A stretch of 64,000 nt of DNA from positions 1,099,839-1,163,838 of the forward strand of contig NZ_MVJM01000001.1 of assembly GCF_002156385.1 (NCBI RefSeq). The letters are read 5' to 3'. The position numbers and the translations under genes are program-made. This stretch comes from Halalkalibacter urbisdiaboli (GTDB lineage: Bacteria; Bacillota; Bacilli; Bacillales; Bacillaceae_D). The first letter of the stretch is position 1; every line of letters begins with the position of its first letter. A model generated the notes under the pieces. The model worked only from the letters and a program-made list of their open reading frames with translations. It did no database searches and was not told the DNA's origin. Positions 1-8,431 of this stretch are shown in pieces.

Positions 1-646
1 TCACTTCTTCAACTGTACAGCCGTTGTCAGCCAGATAACTTATCATTTTATCTAAATGCTCGTATCTTTTTCCCTCTAAATCAACTAAAGGGAAAATACG
101 AACTTCCTCTTTCGTAACCCTCAATAACTCATTAAGCGTTTCGATGTGAAATTGATAATCTAATCTATCCGCATACATAAATAAAAAATGTGCCGAAAGA
201 AGAATATCAAATTCTGCATTCTTAAATGGTAACGAAGGTAAAGTAACGGGAATGTATCTTTCGCTGGATTCCCTCATATCGTTGGTACAATCTTGCAAGG
301 CTCTTAAACGATGTTTTCTAAGACCTTCTACATTATTAAAATAATCCCATTTATAATTATTTTTCGCTTTTTCCATATGCTCCATTGCGTGTTCAATATC
401 TTGAAGACCTTTATTTTTTAAGTCTTCACCCGAATGATAATATGCAATATCACATGCTGTTACATCTAAACCTAATTCGTTTCCAACAGCAGTAAATGAA
501 CAAGCTCCTGCTGGACAATCGAGTATTTTCTTTCCTTGTAGTTCTTCCTCTGAAAGCGAGAACATATCCAAATACTCTTCAAAGGTTCTCCCAATAAAAA
601 CAATTCGTTCTAAATCTAACTTTGTACTCTTCTCAACTCTACTCAA
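1..646 (-). CDS. Class I SAM-dependent methyltransferase, 3' end cut by window edge
   Basis: The frame reads from a TTG start at 646, preceded by the ribosome binding site GAGGTGAG, to the window edge without a stop, so the C-terminus is missing. Motif I of class I methyltransferases is visible as ILDCPAGACSF near residue 35, followed by an acidic/aspartate region (LDVTACDIAYY) and a motif IV-like FDILLSAHFLFMYADRL. The substrate cannot be read from the sequence. The gene is the first seen of a same-strand row of small enzyme genes. The fold call is fairly secure; the function is open. Confidence 0.75.
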   Translation of the reverse strand, partial: MSRVEKSTKLDLERIVFIGRTFEEYLDMFSLSEEELQGKKILDCPAGACSFTAVGNELGLDVTACDIAYYHSGEDLKNKGLQDIEHAMEHMEKAKNNYKWDYFNNVEGLRKHRLRALQDCTNDMRESSERYIPVTLPSLPFKNAEFDILLSAHFLFMYADRLDYQFHIETLNELLRVTKEEVRIFPLVDLEGKRYEHLDKMISYLADNGCTVEEV

Positions 647-721
647 CTATACTCACCTCTTCTAAAAAGATTACATTCATATTATCACAATAAATTGGTA
701 ATAGTAACCATTTTTTCACCT

Positions 722-787
722 TTCTGTTGTACTAGAAATAAGCGAATCCTCTTGTTGAAGATTCGCACCCGTTAGCACATAAGAAAG
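722..787 (-). repeat. Intergenic hairpin repeat, unit a
   Basis: The stem GCGAATC (742-748) pairs with GATTCGC (760-766). It is followed by CACCCGTTAGCACATAAGAAA, which resembles the right edge of the other units in this region (consensus GCACCCGTTANTTNAATAAG). A weaker left edge, CTGTTGTACTAGAAATAAG, precedes the hairpin. It lies just after the end of the broken membrane-protein gene. Confidence 0.6.
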
Positions 788-808
788 ACCTCTACCACTA
801 CTTCACTG

Positions 809-1067
809 TTAAACCAGTGAACCAGTTAATTCAAGATAACATAAATATATTAATGCAATTACAATACCTAATCCTAATAAGAAATGTAATACTCTTCTAA
901 GAAAAAGAGGGAAAAGTTTGAAAAAAAATCATTAAAAAGAAAGTCCCGATACTTAAGGGGAAGCCAGAGTCAAACTCTTTAACATCTTCCTTTTTACCAA
1001 ATATCGCTAACCACATTGCATATATACCAAGTAATATTCCAACTATCGAAAATAATATTAATTCCAT
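809..1067 (-). pseudogene. Small two-helix membrane protein, frameshifted at an A8 run
   Basis: The reading frame begins at ATG 1067 with a hydrophobic helix (MELILFSIVGILLGIYAMWL) and a second helix near residue 40. It stops at 897-899 after 56 codons. Dropping one base from the A8 run at 921-928 restores an open frame that continues through a third hydrophobic stretch (LGLGIVIALIYLCYLE) to a stop at 809, giving about 86 residues. The original product was probably a small integral membrane protein of unknown function. A homopolymer sequencing error or phase variation would look the same. Confidence 0.5.
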
Positions 1068-1168
1068 CTTCCAACCATCGATTCATTCTAGTTGATTTTA
1101 GTGATTATCGTATAACTTTTATATATAATACAAGATTAGCTTTCACTGGTATATTATCCCCTTCTTCC

Positions 1169-1285
1169 ACTGACCTCCCGTTACTTGGATAACACGTTAT
1201 AATTTTAACACTTATTTCCTTCCTCGTGTGGCAATGAAAAAGCGTCCCTGTTTTAGGAACACACCCGTTACTTGAATAAGAAATC
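1169..1285 (-). repeat. Intergenic hairpin repeat, unit b
   Basis: The left edge CTGACCTCCCGTTACTTGGA starts at 1169. A hairpin of GTCCCT and AGGAAC lies at about 1244-1260, and the right edge CACCCGTTACTTGAATAAG runs from 1263. The stop codon of the acetyltransferase gene (1268-1270) is inside the right edge. Confidence 0.65.
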
Positions 1286-1837
1286 TTCTTTTAAAATTGA
1301 AAAAATCTTAGTATCACGAAATTCACCTTTAATGAACTCATTTTTTCTTAACGTACCTTCATATTCAAAACCAGCCTTTAGCATAACCTTTTCAGAACTA
1401 ATATTATCGGTGTCGCATCCACCTTCAATTCGGTTTAGCTGTAAAGTCTCAAAACCAAATTTAATGATTTCTTTTATAGCTTCAGATGCTAATCCTTTAC
1501 CCCAGTAATTTTTATTTAAGACATACCCTATTTCTGCCTTTTTATGTTCATTGGACCAATCTACAAACGCACAAGTACCAATTACCTTTTTACTTTCCTT
1601 GTGAGTTATTGCCCAATCAGCAGATTGACCATTTTCATAACCTTCTATAACTACCTTAACAAAATTATTTAAGGTTTCATCTTTTGACTTATTTACTTCC
1701 CAGGTCATATGATGAGCCACTTCTGGATCTGATGAAAACTCATATATATCATCCAAGTCGCCTAATGTTATTTTCCTTAATATTAAACGGTTAGTTTCAA
1801 AAGGCGGCAAATCTTTTAATAGTTCCTCAATATTCAT
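1268..1837 (-). CDS. GNAT N-acetyltransferase, RimJ/RimL type
   Basis: This 189-residue protein is full length for the RimJ/RimL-like branch of the GNAT superfamily. Such enzymes move an acetyl group from acetyl-CoA to an amine. The N-terminal FETNRLILRKITLGDLDDIY is typical of the branch, and the acetyl-CoA pyrophosphate loop is seen as NKNYWGKGLASEA near residue 110. A further family mark is the SEKVMLKAGFEYEG segment. The acceptor could be a ribosomal protein N-terminus, an antibiotic or a metabolite. The stop codon sits within the downstream repeat. The start at 1837 is followed by a normal N-terminus. Confidence 0.85.
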   Translation of the reverse strand: MNIEELLKDLPPFETNRLILRKITLGDLDDIYEFSSDPEVAHHMTWEVNKSKDETLNNFVKVVIEGYENGQSADWAITHKESKKVIGTCAFVDWSNEHKKAEIGYVLNKNYWGKGLASEAIKEIIKFGFETLQLNRIEGGCDTDNISSEKVMLKAGFEYEGTLRKNEFIKGEFRDTKIFSILKEDFLFK

Positions 1838-1908
1838 AAAATTCCCCTTGAATAAATAATGTTATTATTACTTTCTATTAGTAACGTAAATTACCTTCTT
1901 ATTCCATT

Positions 1909-1972
1909 ATCCTGACCTAATTGAACAAGCACCCTACTAATTTTTTTGCAGGGTGCATCCATTCACTTAATA
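1909..1972 (-). repeat. Intergenic hairpin repeat, unit c
   Basis: GCACCCT (1929-1935) and AGGGTGC (1950-1956) form a perfect 7-bp stem with a T-rich loop. The edges CTGACCTAATTGAACAAG and GCATCCATTCACTTAATATA resemble those of the other units. It directly follows the stop of the nucleotidyltransferase gene and could also end its transcript. Confidence 0.6.
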
Positions 1973-2848
1973 TATTTTCTTTGCAAAAGAAGGTAAATTT
2001 CTTACATCTTTAAGGTATTTAGTCATGTTTCTATCATCACCAATTGGATATTTAAAATTAAAATGTTCAGCCACATCTTGAGATAAGATTCTAAACAATT
2101 CACAAGTAACAAATATTGATTCCCACATATTTGTATAATCAGAATTAGAATAGGTTTCTTTGTACATCTTCCAATATGATTCTGGTAGATATTCTTTAAA
2201 ATATTTCCCTAACTTTCCTGTAGAAACTTGGAAATCATGCTGTATGCCAATCCACCAAGAAACCATTGTATCTAAAGGAACTCTCATAGTATATTCAAAC
2301 ATTTGTTTTGCATATGGGAGTTCATCACGCCAAATCCCTTTCGCAACGTTTTGTGAACACCACCAGAATTCATTCGTAAAATGATCGTATTCACCTTTAG
2401 TCGGCTTTTTGACATGGTAATCTATATCACTAGGATTAGGGATCGCAGGCAAAAGATTATCTTTGTCCATTAATGGAAGAGTGAGCCTATCTTGTTCATA
2501 CCCATCAGACGTAACTTCTTTTGTTTCAATATGAAGGTCTATCCGGTTTCCATCTGTAAAGAGCATTAAAAACCCATAAGACTTAGTAAAATCAACATCC
2601 TTCCCCCTGCCAACATCATTTTTGTCAGGTTCTTGCATCATGAGTAACTCTCCAAAAGCATTTATCCATGTCTTATCTTTTATGAAAGACGCTGTTTCTG
2701 TCACAACATAAACAATATCATAATCTTGAAAAATATCTTTCGGTGAATTAGGATTTGTTCTTGAACCATTCATATAGACGGCTCGAATACGTTCATCTTC
2801 CTTGGCGATGTTTATTATTTGGTCCATCATTACTTGTTCATTTCTCAT
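1967..2848 (-). CDS. Aminoglycoside 6-adenylyltransferase-like protein (ANT(6)/AadK family)
   Basis: The 293-residue protein has the length and start of the streptomycin adenylyltransferase family, which transfers AMP from ATP to the 6-hydroxyl of streptomycin. The nucleotidyltransferase signature is clear: MNGSRTNPNSPKD at residues 26-38 and the metal-binding pair D42/D44 in QDYDIVY. A third acidic segment, RIDLHIET, comes near residue 105. Family members on Bacillus chromosomes often give only low-level resistance, so the true substrate is uncertain. A ribosome binding site (GGAGGGG) lies just upstream. Confidence 0.85.
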   Translation of the reverse strand: MRNEQVMMDQIINIAKEDERIRAVYMNGSRTNPNSPKDIFQDYDIVYVVTETASFIKDKTWINAFGELLMMQEPDKNDVGRGKDVDFTKSYGFLMLFTDGNRIDLHIETKEVTSDGYEQDRLTLPLMDKDNLLPAIPNPSDIDYHVKKPTKGEYDHFTNEFWWCSQNVAKGIWRDELPYAKQMFEYTMRVPLDTMVSWWIGIQHDFQVSTGKLGKYFKEYLPESYWKMYKETYSNSDYTNMWESIFVTCELFRILSQDVAEHFNFKYPIGDDRNMTKYLKDVRNLPSFAKKIY

Positions 2849-3162
2849 TTCATTCCCCTCCTATATTATTTTCGTTTTGAATATAAAATCACAAAATGGA
2901 GGGGCACGTGGATGATACAAACCTAATCTAATAATTAGAGTTTATAATTTATTGAGGATTTTTTTCATCAAACCTTCCTTTCTAATTTAGTAATTTCTGG
3001 TTGTAATTCATTTCAATATTAGTTCGTAGATTCCTTTTTTTAATAAAACTCAATATAAAGTATTCATCAACATTATGCGCCGTTAGTTCAATAAGCCAGA
3101 GCATCCTTATTCCAGCATCACACATCGTTAAATTAAGTACATCTATCACAATTTTATTAAAG
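2849..3162. other. Gene-free stretch between nucleotidyltransferase and amidase genes
   Basis: No reading frame with a ribosome binding site was found here. The stretch holds repeat unit d and is otherwise AT-rich. It would carry the promoter of the nucleotidyltransferase gene. Confidence 0.5.
3077..3138 (-). repeat. Intergenic hairpin repeat, unit d (degenerate)
   Basis: The left edge GCGCCGTTAGTTCAATAAG is close to the consensus. It is followed by GCATCC and GCATCA blocks and a worn right edge, CATCGTTAAATTAAG. It lies downstream of the amidase gene. Confidence 0.5.
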
Positions 3163-4635
3163 CTACTCTGTTATGTTTGGGCTTTGTCGATACTTAGTAG
3201 CTTGCTCAAAAGCATAGGCTAGTTTAATTAATACACCTTCACTATATGCAGTCCCTACAAATGTTACACCAAAAGGTCTTCCGCATTTCATATAGCCAGC
3301 AGGTAGGGCAATTGAAGGGTACCCTGCTTTTGCACAAATTGTTGACCCTATATAAGAAGGGAAAAGAATGGCATCTAGGTCATATTTTTTCAAGGTAAAG
3401 TCAATACCTTGTTCTTGTGAATAATACAAATCTTCTAATTTTGCTGTTATATATTTTGGGTTTCTTAATGTAATTGGGAGTGCTTCTCTTTGTTCCAATT
3501 TATCCTGACCATATTTTAGTGCTCTATCCTTAATGCCCTTATTAAACTCAATTAATTCAGTAATTGAATGGACAGGTAAATTTGGTGGTAGTTGTGAAAG
3601 ATAATTATCTAAGCTATGTTTAAACTCGTATAAAGTCACTTCCCAATCCCATTTTCTATGAAATGATGGAATTTCGATATTTTCTACTATTTCTGCTCCC
3701 TGGTCATTAATAGTTCGTACAGCATCATTAAATAATTCATCATCGTACTCATCAGATATAAGGTAATCATTAGAAGCATTGTTATATACACCGATTTTAG
3801 CTCCTCTTAGACCCATCGAATCTAAATAAATAGAATAATCCTGTTCTAGTCTTCCTTCACTTTTATGGGTTGCAGGATCACTCTTATCGACACCAGCTAG
3901 AACGCCAAGTAAGATTGATGCATCCGTAACTGTCCTTGCAAATGGACCTGCCGTATCCTGAGAATAAGTAAAAGGAATAATACCTTTTCGGCTAATTAAA
4001 CCCACAGTGGGTTTAATACCTACCACTGAATTTTGAATGGCTGGGCTAAGAATTGAAGCATCTGTTTCTGTACCTACGGATAAAACAGTAAAATTTGCAG
4101 CAACTGCAACAGCAGAACCAGAGCTTGAACCACCAACAAAAAGGTCTGGGTACCCATAAGGATTTAATACTTGCCCGCCTCTTGAACTGTAACCCGCCCA
4201 CATCTCACTTGCCATACCATTAGCTAATTCTGTCATATTTGTTTTTCCTAAGATGACTGCACCTGCCTCGCGGAGCTTTTTAACAAGAAATGCATCATTG
4301 CCAGCAATATGGTTTTCTAATGCAATAGTACCTGCACTGGTATGCATAGAATCGAATGTTTCGATATTATCTTTTAATAGTACAGGTATTCCGTGCAAAG
4401 GTCCTCTAACACCTTTTGTTTTTCTTTCATAATCGAGTGCTTCAGCTATAAAAATCGCATCGGGATTAATTTCAAGTATGGAGTTTAATTTTGGACCGTC
4501 TTGGTCATACTTTGCAATCCTATTTAAGTAATACATTACCAATTCCTTTGAGGTTACAGTTCCATTTTCCATTCCAACTTGTAATTCACTAATTGTTAAT
4601 TCATCTTTGTAAAACTTGTTAAAATTAATAGTCAT
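3163..4635 (-). CDS. Amidase signature family hydrolase
   Basis: A 490-residue amidase signature enzyme that hydrolyses a C-N amide bond through a Ser-cisSer-Lys triad. Counting from the chosen start, the lysine is K88 in LLKDNIET, the cis-serine lies in GGSSSGSA (about residues 168-174), and the nucleophile serine is S194 in TETDASILSP. ATG 4635 is preferred over an upstream in-frame start because AGGAGTT lies a correct distance before it and the upstream extension is not family-like. It could be a general amidase or a GatA-like relative, but no gatB or gatC neighbours are present. Confidence 0.85.
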   Translation of the reverse strand: MTINFNKFYKDELTISELQVGMENGTVTSKELVMYYLNRIAKYDQDGPKLNSILEINPDAIFIAEALDYERKTKGVRGPLHGIPVLLKDNIETFDSMHTSAGTIALENHIAGNDAFLVKKLREAGAVILGKTNMTELANGMASEMWAGYSSRGGQVLNPYGYPDLFVGGSSSGSAVAVAANFTVLSVGTETDASILSPAIQNSVVGIKPTVGLISRKGIIPFTYSQDTAGPFARTVTDASILLGVLAGVDKSDPATHKSEGRLEQDYSIYLDSMGLRGAKIGVYNNASNDYLISDEYDDELFNDAVRTINDQGAEIVENIEIPSFHRKWDWEVTLYEFKHSLDNYLSQLPPNLPVHSITELIEFNKGIKDRALKYGQDKLEQREALPITLRNPKYITAKLEDLYYSQEQGIDFTLKKYDLDAILFPSYIGSTICAKAGYPSIALPAGYMKCGRPFGVTFVGTAYSEGVLIKLAYAFEQATKYRQSPNITE

Positions 4636-4724
4636 TAATGAACTCCTAATCAATAAAAATTTTCTTAATTTTACCATTAATTCTAAATGTTTAGTTACTA
4701 TTTGTTATAACCGTTCTTATACTA

Positions 4725-4806
4725 AACTGCCACGTTCGTACAACAAGAATAGGAGCTGCCGAATAGCAGCTCTTCTTGCACTTTTGCACCCGTTACTTTA
4801 ATAAGA
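4725..4806 (-). repeat. Intergenic hairpin repeat, unit e
   Basis: The left edge is AACTGCCACGTTCGTACAAC. The central perfect stem is GAGCTGC (4753-4759) with GCAGCTC (4766-4772), and the right edge is GCACCCGTTACTTTAATAAG. The unit ends just downstream of the small membrane-protein stop. Confidence 0.7.
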
Positions 4807-4811
4807 TAGAA

Positions 4812-5021
4812 CTAAATGAATTTGCCTGGGTCAAGTAATATCCAAATAATGAGTACGATATTTAAACCAGATATAGATAAACCGCCAACAATAAAACCTT
4901 TATATGACTTCATTTTCTTTTTAAAACAAATGATAAGTGGGATTAAATAAATACATTGATAAAAACCAATAAAAACTCTATTTATGGCAAAAACACCATC
5001 GTCAATAACATTGATTAGCAT
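4812..5021 (-). CDS. Small membrane protein, start uncertain
   Basis: From ATG 5021 the protein is 69 residues with two hydrophobic segments (YLIPLIICF and ISGLNIVLIIWILL). The same frame stays open upstream to about 5110 and encodes another hydrophobic stretch (LTFIYFVFFYLVTHGL) directly after GGGAGGGG (5109-5116). That extra part has no ATG, GTG or TTG. The ancestral protein was probably about 95 residues with three helices, and the native start is either non-canonical (ATT) or lost. No function is recognised. Confidence 0.5.
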   Translation of the reverse strand: MLINVIDDGVFAINRVFIGFYQCIYLIPLIICFKKKMKSYKGFIVGGLSISGLNIVLIIWILLDPGKFI

Positions 5022-5162
5022 TAGACCATGAGTAACAAGATAGAAAAAGACGAAATAAATAAAGGTTAAACCAATATTTAAAGAAAAGTTCTTTTCTTTA
5101 AAATAAATCCCCTCCCTACTTTAATTTACCATAAAAAACCAATAACCCCTTATTAAAGATTA

Positions 5163-5243
5163 CTGCCAGTTAGTTCAGTACTTCCACAAAAAGAGCGTTA
5201 CCCCTTCTAGGATCAACGCACCCGTTACTTTAATAAGAAAACC
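5163..5243 (-). repeat. Intergenic hairpin repeat, unit f
   Basis: This is one of the best units. The left edge is CTGCCAGTTAGTTCAGTA, the hairpin is GCGTT paired with AACGC (about 5196-5219), and the right edge is GCACCCGTTACTTTAATAAG. It occupies most of the gap downstream of the next acetyltransferase gene. Confidence 0.7.
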
Positions 5244-5254
5244 TTTTTTGCCTC

Positions 5255-5686
5255 CTAATTTAAATCCTTTTTTAAATAGTAATGCTTATAGTCCCTACCC
5301 ACATTATCTATACTACCGAACACTTGATAACCGTTCTTTTTATAGAAATCTAATGCTTGAAAACTCAAAGTATCTACTTTTATGAAATCACATTCTTTTT
5401 CCAAAGCTATTTTCTCAAGTTCTGATAATAATTTAGTTCCATATCCCGATTTTCTTATATCCTCATCTATCATAAAAGTATGTATCTCTAACCAATTCCA
5501 ACATATTTCACTAAGGATTCCACCACGGACGATACCATTATCGTCCTTAAGAAATAGACAAATTTCTTCATATCTACCTCCTAAATCTTTTGGAAAGTGC
5601 GATAAATTAAACTTATATAGTTCATCGTCAATATATTGTTTATCCTTTTTATTTAACTCTTTAGTGATATGAAGTGTCATTTGCAC
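5255..5686 (-). CDS. GNAT N-acetyltransferase
   Basis: The 143-residue protein shows a compact GNAT fold. A beta-4 strand region (NWLEIHTFMIDEDIRKSGYG) leads into the acetyl-CoA loop RKSGYGTKLLSELE, and the C-terminal YKKNGYQVFGSID is the usual beta-6/7 region. The substrate is unknown. The gene is flanked by repeat units and is therefore probably transcribed alone or from read-through. Confidence 0.8.
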   Translation of the reverse strand: MQMTLHITKELNKKDKQYIDDELYKFNLSHFPKDLGGRYEEICLFLKDDNGIVRGGILSEICWNWLEIHTFMIDEDIRKSGYGTKLLSELEKIALEKECDFIKVDTLSFQALDFYKKNGYQVFGSIDNVGRDYKHYYLKKDLN

Positions 5687-5726
5687 ATATCCCCCGACGT
5701 ATTATTTTACTTACAATTTCTCCTAT

Positions 5727-5761
5727 ATCAGCAATCACACCCGGTTAAGGTAATAAGAAAC
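5727..5761 (-). repeat. Intergenic repeat, right edge only (unit g)
   Basis: CACACCCGGTTAAGGTAATA resembles the right edge of the other units. It contains the stop codon of the kinase gene. No hairpin or left edge could be assigned. Confidence 0.4.
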
Positions 5762-6704
5762 GTTCCCCATCAAGATATTTAATACAGAAATTCTCAATAA
5801 CAAAGGGAATTGTTTCAGTCAGATACTTATATTCCTCTTTATTCTTAGATAGAAAAGCAAAATTCCGAAGAATTTGCCATAAAAAAAAGGATTCCAATAT
5901 TTCAGGATAATCTTCTTGTAGTTTACGCTTTTTTGTATAAAAATGTATAAACTTCTTCTGACTGTTGGGATTAAGATGTAAGAAAGTCTCAGCAATATCA
6001 AACAAGTAAAAACCAAAACCACAGCAGGAGAAGTCAATAGCATGTGGTATTCCATTTTTAATTATATAATTTCCCTCATGAAGATCTGAATGAATTATCC
6101 CCCAATAGTTTGAGTTAGTATTTTCTCTATATATCACTGGAAGGATTTTATCAGAGGTCCTTTTGAAAAACTCATATTGGTCTGGAGTTACCACGTTTTC
6201 TGATACTAATATCGATAACTGTTTTAATGAATTTAATAAGTGTTCAGCATTGAATTGAGGTCTTGAAAAAGTTTCTGGTACATTCCAATGATTGGCATGA
6301 TTATGGAGAGTAGCCATTACATGAGCTAAATTTTCAATCACCTGTTCATTAGGTTGTTCTTGTAATACTTCCCCCTCTAACCAGTCTTGTAAGGTCCATA
6401 AAGAATGGTTATCATTACTATCAATAAGGTCGGTTACATATGTCCCCTGCGAATTTTTTATCGGACATTGAATTTCCAAATTTGTATCATCTTGAATTGC
6501 TTTAAGCCACATCATTTCAGATTCAATCATAGATTTATCGTTTCTTCCTAAATGTACTTTTAATAAGTATTTGTTGCTTAAGGTCTCAATACGATATGCT
6601 TCATTATCACTTCTGCCTAAAAAAACGACATTTTTTACATCTACTTTATATAAGCGTTTTATTTCTTGTTCTATCATTTTGACAGTAGGTATTTTAATAT
6701 TCAA
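5745..6704 (-). CDS. APH/choline-kinase-like phosphotransferase
   Basis: This 319-residue protein belongs to the aminoglycoside phosphotransferase/choline kinase-like family, which uses ATP to phosphorylate a hydroxyl group. The ATP-binding lysine lies in KYLLKVHLG. The catalytic loop is IIHSDLHEGNYI at about residues 203-214, and the metal-binding aspartate is in HAIDFSCCGFG. Relatives include homoserine kinase-like and macrolide or aminoglycoside kinases; nothing here fixes the substrate. Confidence 0.8.
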   Translation of the reverse strand: MNIKIPTVKMIEQEIKRLYKVDVKNVVFLGRSDNEAYRIETLSNKYLLKVHLGRNDKSMIESEMMWLKAIQDDTNLEIQCPIKNSQGTYVTDLIDSNDNHSLWTLQDWLEGEVLQEQPNEQVIENLAHVMATLHNHANHWNVPETFSRPQFNAEHLLNSLKQLSILVSENVVTPDQYEFFKRTSDKILPVIYRENTNSNYWGIIHSDLHEGNYIIKNGIPHAIDFSCCGFGFYLFDIAETFLHLNPNSQKKFIHFYTKKRKLQEDYPEILESFFLWQILRNFAFLSKNKEEYKYLTETIPFVIENFCIKYLDGERFLLP

Positions 6705-6759
6705 GTTTCTTCTCCTAATACAATCACAATGTAATTGTTAGTAACTTTATTTAACCTAT

Positions 6760-7311
6760 TTATTCAAAAGTGATTTTTTCATAATTATTAAATCGAAAAA
6801 TAAGTTTATATCCATCGAATGTTTCCCCTTTTTCTTCAATGTAAACTCCATTAGTATAATTTGAAATTGTCTTCCTCCAAAATTTTTGCCCAACTATGTT
6901 TTTTTCTGAAGGATTTGTAAACAACTCCCAATTTCCATTAAATTGGTCAAATACTATATTTGCTACTCTTTCAGCAATACCTTGCCCCCTTAATGACTGA
7001 ATTAAAAAGAATTCATTAACAAAATAATCGATACCTTTATTACAATGTGGTGGGGTCGCTATTAGAACAAATCCAGCTGGTATCCCATCTACTAAAATTA
7101 AATAGGGGAATAAAATATCTGGCTTTTCCCACCAGATATTTTGAACTTCATACTGGTCGTTTAATGTTCGAAAATCATCACCATCCTCGTAAATCCCATG
7201 AACATTTGGGATACTGCCATAATGTCCCGATAAGTCATATAGGAACAAAGGATATAAGTTTTTTATAATATATGCTTCATTTCTATCTGTTAATTTAACA
7301 TCAATTTTCAT
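6760..7311 (-). CDS. GNAT N-acetyltransferase
   Basis: The protein is 183 residues from ATG 7311. That start is preferred because GAAGGAG lies 6 bases upstream; an in-frame TTG at 7326 would overlap that binding site. The C-terminal half shows the GNAT signature: FFLIQSLRGQGIAERVANIV around residue 105, followed by VGQKFWRKTIS. The N-terminal FLYDLSGHYG is shared with a group of Bacillus acetyltransferases. The substrate is unknown. Confidence 0.8.
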   Translation of the reverse strand: MKIDVKLTDRNEAYIIKNLYPLFLYDLSGHYGSIPNVHGIYEDGDDFRTLNDQYEVQNIWWEKPDILFPYLILVDGIPAGFVLIATPPHCNKGIDYFVNEFFLIQSLRGQGIAERVANIVFDQFNGNWELFTNPSEKNIVGQKFWRKTISNYTNGVYIEEKGETFDGYKLIFRFNNYEKITFE

Positions 7312-7388
7312 CGGCTTCTCCTTCAAAATAGATATAACAAACTAGTGTACAGGTTTCCACAATTGACGAGTAATTCCTTTAATACTGC

Positions 7389-7460
7389 TAAACTGCCAGT
7401 TCGTACAACAAGAAGTGCGCTGACCTTGTTAAATAAACGCACCCGTTTGTTGAATAACAA
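7389..7460 (-). repeat. Intergenic hairpin repeat, unit h
   Basis: The left edge AACTGCCAGTTCGTACAACA matches unit e at 18 of 20 bases. The stem GTGCG/CGCAC flanks an AT-rich loop, and the right edge is GCACCCGTTTGTTGAATAAC. It abuts the next gene's stop codon. Confidence 0.7.
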
Positions 7461-7464
7461 AGTC

Positions 7465-7722
7465 TTACATAAATACCTCTCTAACTTTATCCTTTGAGAA
7501 TAAATATTTATCATTGGTTCCTAAAGTAAACATAAGACCATCATGAAAAACTTCTGTCAAAGTTTCATTTTTACCTAATTTGAATACTGGTCTTAATCTA
7601 AATTCTTTCCCCATTATAAATTCTTCCTCTACCATTACATATTTAACTTCTTTAAATGAATTAGTAATATAAAAATTACCTTCATACAATTTCCAACCTG
7701 TGGAACTTAAACTCTTTCCCAT
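7465..7722 (-). CDS. Hypothetical 85-residue protein
   Basis: The frame runs from ATG 7722 to the stop at 7465 and overlaps the end of the upstream acetyltransferase gene by 16 bases, which suggests translational coupling. The product is basic and beta-rich with no signal peptide or membrane segment; no domain is recognised. It may be a recent fusion of leftover sequence, but coding in the same direction between a gene and a repeat unit supports a real gene. Confidence 0.5.
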   Translation of the reverse strand: MGKSLSSTGWKLYEGNFYITNSFKEVKYVMVEEEFIMGKEFRLRPVFKLGKNETLTEVFHDGLMFTLGTNDKYLFSKDKVREVFM

Positions 7723-8138
7723 CCCATTAACAACTCTTCCTCAGTTGTCTGTTCATCTAACAATTCTTCTTTTATTATAAAATCATTCATCACATAAAAA
7801 TTAACAGCGTTCCTATTTTTCTTGTACACTTTCAGTTGTATATTTTCCCTTCGTTCTTTTATAAAGTTTAATAATCTTTTTCCGTATCCTTTGCCTTGGT
7901 GCTTAACATCAATAAACAGTGCAGCCAAATAATCGTCTACCATTGATACAAAGCCCACAATTTCTTTTTCATTACTTATAACAAAGGTTTCAGACATTGG
8001 AAGATACTTTCCTTCCATCTCCTTTTTCTGTGATTTCCAATAATCCTTATCAATAAAGTCATGTGCTATTATGGAACCTTCGTACCATATTTTTATTAAT
8101 TTATTTAGTTCCGTTTTTTTATTTTTTCTAATATTCAC
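7707..8138 (-). CDS. GNAT N-acetyltransferase
   Basis: A 143-residue GNAT enzyme. The acetyl-CoA loop is FIDVKHQGKGYGKRLLNFI at about residues 80-98, and the C-terminal VYKKNRNAVNFYVMNDFI is the typical alpha-4/beta-7 region. The sequence resembles the YjaB/ElaA-size acetyltransferases. The acceptor is unknown. Its end overlaps the next gene downstream. Confidence 0.8.
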   Translation of the reverse strand: MNIRKNKKTELNKLIKIWYEGSIIAHDFIDKDYWKSQKKEMEGKYLPMSETFVISNEKEIVGFVSMVDDYLAALFIDVKHQGKGYGKRLLNFIKERRENIQLKVYKKNRNAVNFYVMNDFIIKEELLDEQTTEEELLMGWERV

Positions 8139-8334
8139 GTTATCACCCTTTCAAAATAAAGTACTTATAAATTTATAATTAAATTAAGGTTAGTTAGTTT
8201 AATAGCTTTATTCAACTTGATTCGTTAGTTAAAAAGACTTTATACTAAGATGCTATCTCAGTCCATCCATAAGCAATGTCAGCATACTTTTGACCTTTTA
8301 ATTCTAAGACCCCTCATAGCCTTCTTGTTTCGTT

Positions 8335-8423
8335 AACTGCCTCTTTAGTTTAACATTAATTTCCTTTTTATTTGCATAAAAAAAGCATCCCTTCTTGTAG
8401 GAATGCACCCTTTAGTTCAAGAA
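8335..8423 (-). repeat. Intergenic hairpin repeat, unit i
   Basis: The left edge is AACTGCCTCTTTAGTTTAAC. The hairpin is GCATCCC paired with GGAATGC (8385-8406), and the right edge is GCACCCTTTAGTTCAAGAAC. The remaining bases from 8139 to 8334 hold no recognisable gene. Confidence 0.65.
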
Positions 8424-8431
8424 CAATATAT

